From positions 1 to 23,960 of the IMG/VR virus record IMGVR_UViG_3300042904_000145: a stretch of DNA of 23,960 nt; one strand, 5' to 3'. Below are positions 21,583 to 23,960 of the stretch, one piece after another; positions within the stretch are counted from its first letter, which is position 1, and every line of letters starts with the position of its first letter. Made by a program: the position numbers and the translations under genes. The notes beneath the pieces were generated by a model that was not told the origin of the DNA, ran no database searches, and worked only from the letters and a program-made list of their open reading frames with translations. This stretch comes from a virus.

Positions 21583-22078
21583 ACTCAACGAGTACCACGT
21601 GGCCTTCTGCGAGAACGTGGCCCAACACCGCAACCAGTACGAGAAGATCCACGGGCACGGCGTCAAGAACCCCAACATCCAGTCCGACGAGGGCAAGTCC
21701 TACCACACCCACCTGGTAGGCGTGATGGCCGAGATGGCGGTGAGCATCTACCTGACGGCTCCCCCCGACGAGATCACGTACCGTACGGACGGCAAAGGCG
21801 GTCGAAACTACGACCTGCTGGTCCGCGGTCAGCGCGTGGAGGTCAAGGCCACGGAGCGCACGGGAGCCTCCCGGCTGGTGGTCCCGAAGGGGCGTCTCAG
21901 GGAGGCCGACTACTTCTTTCTGGTCTACGTGAACGTCAAGGCGGCCTCGTGCATCATCCGGGGCTGGTGTACGTGGCAGGAGGTGCTGGACTTCGACGAA
22001 GAGGACAAGCCCGCGGCACTGGCGGGTAAGAACCTGTACACGGTACATGAAAATAACCTACACAAGGTGAGGATATAG
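21569..22078 (+). CDS. PD-(D/E)XK nuclease-like protein
   Basis: A 169-residue protein starting MGLIELNEYHVAFCENVAQH. The order of motifs fits the restriction-endonuclease fold: VGVMAEMAVSIYL with a helix Glu (~55), NYDLLVRGQRVEVKATER with Asp ~82 and the E-x-K pair at 91-93, then the strand LVVPKGRLREADYFFLVYVNV. The last part (GWCTWQEVLDFDEEDKPA, NLYTVHENNLHKVRI) also resembles phage-encoded members. It should cut DNA or another nucleic acid using a divalent metal. The ATG lies inside the nucleotidyltransferase 3' end, so the two are translationally coupled and may work in one pathway. The substrate is unknown. Confidence 0.72.
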   Translation: MGLIELNEYHVAFCENVAQHRNQYEKIHGHGVKNPNIQSDEGKSYHTHLVGVMAEMAVSIYLTAPPDEITYRTDGKGGRNYDLLVRGQRVEVKATERTGASRLVVPKGRLREADYFFLVYVNVKAASCIIRGWCTWQEVLDFDEEDKPAALAGKNLYTVHENNLHKVRI

Positions 22079-22336
22079 GTGAAGATGGAAGAACACACGA
22101 ACTTGCCGGTCAGTGAGAGAACTAAGACGACGCTGCGTGTGAGCGAGAAGTACGAGATCTCGGTGACAGGATCGCTCGATGGCGTGCTGATGGCCGCCGG
22201 ACGCATCGTGAATGAACGCAAGGAAATGGGCCACGACCTTATCTCGGCCCGTTTTGAGGGACCGGCGGGGGGCATCGAGAAGTTCAACGCCCTGATACTC
22301 GCCTTCAAGACCAACCTAGATACGGAGGACAAGTAG
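22079..22336 (+). CDS. 85-residue hypothetical protein
   Basis: Starts MKMEEHTNLPVSERTKTTLR. GTG 22079 directly follows the upstream TAG, with GGTGAGG 6 bases before it; ATG 22085 is an alternative. The pattern is strand (YEISVTGSLD), helix (GVLMAAGRIVNERKEMG), strand (LISARFEGPAG), helix (GIEKFNALILAFKTNL), a small alpha/beta domain. No family is recognised. The TAG overlaps the next GTG. Confidence 0.75.
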   Translation: MKMEEHTNLPVSERTKTTLRVSEKYEISVTGSLDGVLMAAGRIVNERKEMGHDLISARFEGPAGGIEKFNALILAFKTNLDTEDK

Positions 22337-22539
22337 TGAACGAACTCAGTGTGTACGTGCTGGCCGCGTTTGACGACGAGTGGCCCTGTCCCGTGGCCGC
22401 GGTGATCCTGGCAAGGGACAAGTACGACGCCGAGGATCAGGCGGAGGCGATTTGCGAGAAGAAGGAGTGGGATCTAGCGGACTTCGACATCATGGAGTGG
22501 TACGAGGACGACGACATCGGGGAGGTTTACGTAGGTTGA
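22336..22539 (+). CDS. 67-residue acidic hypothetical protein
   Basis: Starts MNELSVYVLAAFDDEWPCPV at GTG 22336, which shares a base with the previous stop (TAGTG) and has GGAGGAC upstream. The sequence reads strand, helix (KYDAEDQAEAICEKKEW) and a highly acidic C terminus (DIMEWYEDDDIGEVYVG). The charge resembles DNA-mimic proteins but the length is small; this is only a suggestion. No family is recognised. Confidence 0.75.
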   Translation: MNELSVYVLAAFDDEWPCPVAAVILARDKYDAEDQAEAICEKKEWDLADFDIMEWYEDDDIGEVYVG

Positions 22540-22541
22540 AG

Positions 22542-22706
22542 ATGCTGATAAACAGGAACCGCCTGTTCGTGGCAGTGGGCCGATGGAGCCTGCAGGCTAG
22601 GGCAGTGGTGGCGAGCCGACGGTTCCTGTCGGTGGACCTGTACTGGATTCCGTGGGACTTCGACGCTCGCACGAAGACCCCCAAAGAACGAGCAGAGGAA
22701 GGTTAG
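22542..22706 (+). CDS. 54-residue basic protein
   Basis: Starts MLINRNRLFVAVGRWSLQAR and continues through VVASRRFLSVDLYWIPWDFD to a charged end. ATG 22542 lies just after the preceding stop; TTG 22536, which overlaps that stop and would add MK, is also possible, with GGGGAGG 10 bases before it. The first half is basic with spaced hydrophobic residues (possible amphipathic strand or membrane contact). It fills the space between two genes and ends 3 bases before the next ATG. No family is recognised. Confidence 0.65.
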   Translation: MLINRNRLFVAVGRWSLQARAVVASRRFLSVDLYWIPWDFDARTKTPKERAEEG

Positions 22707-22709
22707 GAT

Positions 22710-23159
22710 ATGACGCCAATCAAGTACAACCTTGGGGACAAGGTCTCTGTGACCTACGGCGGTGGGTTCGTGACCACCACCGAGCCATGGGAGGTCGAAA
22801 CTACGTACGCATTGTTCACCGGGGGGAAGTTTACGTACCAGTACGACGTGCGCTCACCCTCTGGCTTTCTGCAGCGGGTCGATGAAGACCATCTGACCCC
22901 CTTCGTCGCTCCCACGAACTTCCCGACGGACTTCTCGCAGATCACGGGCCTGTTCACCCAGTTGGGGGTGCCCTACAAGTTACTGGGCGCTCCCGGCGAC
23001 TCCGAAATGTACGAGGCGCCCGAGTGCAAGGAGGGCCGCCTACAGGTGTTCCTTGAGGGGTCCGACACCTCGCTGGTGTTCGACGACGACGAACGCTACA
23101 TGGGGACGCTGACCACCGATGCATACCATGGATCTCACTGGAACGCGAGACACGAGTGA
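22710..23159 (+). CDS. 149-residue hypothetical protein
   Basis: Starts MTPIKYNLGDKVSVTYGGGF with GAGGAAGG upstream of ATG 22710. The first ~60 residues look like a small beta barrel of KOW/SH3 type (LGDKVSVTYGGG, GKFTYQYDVRSPSG, RVDEDHLTPF). The second part has a helix (DFSQITGLFTQLGVPYKLL) and a strand pair (GRLQVFLEGSDTSLVFDDDERYM). It is the last gene before a terminator. No family is recognised; I infer only a two-domain layout. Confidence 0.78.
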   Translation: MTPIKYNLGDKVSVTYGGGFVTTTEPWEVETTYALFTGGKFTYQYDVRSPSGFLQRVDEDHLTPFVAPTNFPTDFSQITGLFTQLGVPYKLLGAPGDSEMYEAPECKEGRLQVFLEGSDTSLVFDDDERYMGTLTTDAYHGSHWNARHE

Positions 23160-23222
23160 GCCTGATGTCGTGAATTCTGGGCAAATCGCCATTCTTGTCA
23201 AGGGCAACAGGCCATCTTTTTC

Positions 23223-23247
23223 GGGGCTTACTTACGGTGTAAGCCCC
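23223..23247 (+). terminator. terminator at the end of the rightward block
   Basis: GGGGCTTAC-TTACGGT-GTAAGCCCC is a perfect 9-bp stem with a 7-base loop followed by CTATTTAC. It lies 63 bases after the last stop of the block. The T run after it is broken, so efficiency is uncertain. Confidence 0.6.
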
Positions 23248-23275
23248 CTATTTACGGGCTTATTTACGGTGTAAG
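23224..23275 (+). repeat. two direct repeats of a 20-bp dyad motif
   Basis: GGGCTTACTTACGGTGTAAG at 23224-23243 recurs at 23256-23275 with one change (C to T in GGGCTTAT). The copies are spaced 32 bases start to start, about three helix turns. Each contains CTTA-n-TTACGGTGTAAG with internal inverted symmetry (TTAC-GGT-GTAA). The first is also the stem of the terminator. Confidence 0.7.
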
Positions 23276-23322
23276 TGTCGCGTTATGGTTCAATCTTGCG
23301 CCGAAATTGCACGTTTTGGGAC

Positions 23323-23328
23323 TATAAT
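23323..23328 (+). promoter_or_regulatory. possible promoter -10 box
   Basis: TATAAT matches the -10 consensus exactly. No good -35 box stands at 16-18 bases (GCCGAA at 17); TTGCGC at 23296 is 21 bases away and TTGCAC at 23307 only 10. It would need an activator or be weak, and would give a leader of about 125 bases to the 55-residue gene. Confidence 0.4.
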
Positions 23329-23409
23329 GGGGGAACCGGGGGGGAGGGGGCAAGAAAGTGCCTCCTTACCACGCCATTTGGTCCATTTGTTGCAACACAC
23401 GGGTTTATT

Positions 23410-23445
23410 GCTTGCGAAGCAAGCCCTCGGAGAGTCCCCGAAGGG
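23410..23445 (+). promoter_or_regulatory. paired stem-loops in the leader of the 55-residue gene
   Basis: GCTTGC-GAA-GCAAGC (23410-23424) is followed at once by CCCTCGG / CCGAAGGG (23424-23430 with 23438-23445, one bulged A). The second stem ends 2 bases before the AAGGAGGG ribosome site. Such a structure could modulate translation. Confidence 0.45.
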
Positions 23446-23459
23446 TTAAGGAGGGATCT

Positions 23460-23627
23460 GTGATAGACGCTGATGCACTTGCCGAGTTCACTTCACTGAC
23501 CCCCTACGGGGCCAAAATGCTGCTGGCTCAAAGCCCAGATCGTGTCGAGGCCCTGATCCTTCAGAAGGCTGAGGAGGGGCTGCGGATGATCGAGTGGTGG
23601 CTAAACCAGTATCACCCGTTCTCGTAG
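23460..23627 (+). CDS. 55-residue helical protein
   Basis: Starts MIDADALAEFTSLTPYGAKM at GTG 23460, preceded by a near-perfect AAGGAGGG. The sequence suggests two or three helices (DADALAEFTSL, YGAKMLLAQ, RVEALILQKAEEGLRMIEWWLNQYH). It ends inside the 3' end of the convergent HNH gene (16-base overlap). No family is recognised; a small regulatory or adaptor protein is possible. Its own promoter box and folded leader suggest separate control from the block to its left. Confidence 0.7.
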   Translation: MIDADALAEFTSLTPYGAKMLLAQSPDRVEALILQKAEEGLRMIEWWLNQYHPFS

Positions 23628-23960
23628 AGGTAGTTGATCGCGTCACGGAGTCGTTCAGGATCGTCCCCGAACTTCCCCAACCCGGTGTTGCACGTATAGC
23701 ATAGCAAACCGCGTACTTTCCCAGTGTCATGGCAGTGGTCTACGGTGAACTTGCCAGAAAGTTCCTTGCGGCACAACGCACAGGCGTGTCCCTGAGAATC
23801 CAGCATGTCTTCTATGTCTTCGTGGCTTAATCCGTACCGACTTTTGCGCTGGATCTTTTGCCAGTATAGTGGGTCTTCCTCCACCCTTCGCTTGGCATGC
23901 TCCTTAGCGCGTGCCTTCACCTGTTCCTTGTTCTTCTCGTAATACTTTCTCTTAGCGGCT
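23612..23960 (-). CDS. HNH endonuclease, endonuclease VII type (5' end beyond right edge)
   Basis: The frame is open from the right edge; 115 codons are visible. The C-terminal part is a clear recombination endonuclease VII-type HNH domain: YGLSHEDIEDMLDSQGHACALC with the first zinc Cys pair, VDHCHDTGKVRGLLC with the catalytic D-H-x-H, CYTCNTGLGKFGDDPERLRDA with the second Cys pair and the conserved Asn. Upstream is a Lys/Glu/Arg helix (KYYEKNKEQVKARAKEHAKRR), usual for this family. Internal GTG 23920 could be a start, but the same frame and composition continue to the edge, so the true start is probably outside. Such enzymes nick or resolve branched DNA or act in packaging or mobility. Confidence 0.9.
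   Translation of the reverse strand, partial: AAKRKYYEKNKEQVKARAKEHAKRRVEEDPLYWQKIQRKSRYGLSHEDIEDMLDSQGHACALCRKELSGKFTVDHCHDTGKVRGLLCYTCNTGLGKFGDDPERLRDAINYLYENG

Larger units (their letters stand above)
23160..23459 (+). other. 300-base non-coding region with terminator, repeated dyads, promoter box and leader
   Basis: No convincing gene lies between the 149-residue protein and the 55-residue protein. In order it contains a T5 run (23215-23219 region), a terminator hairpin, two direct repeats with dyad symmetry, a TATAAT box, a G-rich stretch (23329-23350), and two stem-loops leading into a strong Shine-Dalgarno. The in-frame extension of the 55-residue gene upstream to 23358 lacks a ribosome site. 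Confidence 0.7.

Noticed and set aside
1-23960. tRNA genes, insertion sequences, attachment site
   Set aside because: No cloverleaf-like sequence, transposase or integrase, or flanking inverted repeats were seen on reading both strands. A tRNA search program was not available.

Overview
The window is part of the genome of a tailed double-stranded DNA phage (Caudoviricetes). It is very probably a siphovirus: a tail tube gene, a frameshifted tail chaperone pair and a huge tape measure gene follow one another with no sheath gene between them. The DNA is GC-rich. Genes are densely packed, with ATGA, TAATG, GTGA and TGATG overlaps and many GTG and TTG starts. SigA/sigma70-type promoters (TTGnnn with TACAAT or TATAAT) are visible. 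This fits a high-GC bacterial host, perhaps an actinobacterium, but nothing in the sequence fixes the host. No integrase, recognisable repressor gene, tRNA or CRISPR array was seen.

The left 18.5 kb is transcribed right to left and encodes the particle. In transcription order: small and large terminase, a small zinc-binding protein, HK97-type portal, an HslV/proteasome-like N-terminal-nucleophile hydrolase, a 33-residue very basic peptide, a CsbD-like protein, HK97-type prohead protease, major capsid protein with an N-terminal coiled coil and an inserted beta-rich segment, an acidic protein, a small Cys-rich protein, head-tail connector, gp10-like neck protein, probable tail terminator, a small acidic protein, tail tube, and tail assembly chaperones G and GT. 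G and GT are joined by a -1 frameshift at AAACCCT. The last gene is a tape measure of at least 2342 codons that runs off the left edge. Three punctuation points break this block: after the 33-residue peptide (terminator), after the CsbD-like gene (terminator, then a promoter and structured leader ahead of the protease and capsid genes), and after the tail tube (terminator, then a promoter ahead of the chaperones).

At about 18.49-18.59 kb two promoters face away from each other. A perfect 15-bp palindrome covers the -35 region of the rightward one, so it looks like a control switch. The rightward promoter places its start site on or next to the first ATG, so that mRNA may be leaderless.

The right block (18.6-23.2 kb, rightward) holds a dozen short, overlapping, mostly unrecognised genes. 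Exceptions are a predicted nucleotidyltransferase (COG3541/RlaP-like) directly coupled to a PD-(D/E)XK nuclease-like protein, and a Cys-rich 268-residue protein with a C-terminal hydrophobic tail. After a terminator and a 300-base gap with repeated dyads, a promoter-like box and a folded leader comes a 55-residue gene. It overlaps tail-to-tail with an endonuclease VII-type HNH gene entering from the right edge.
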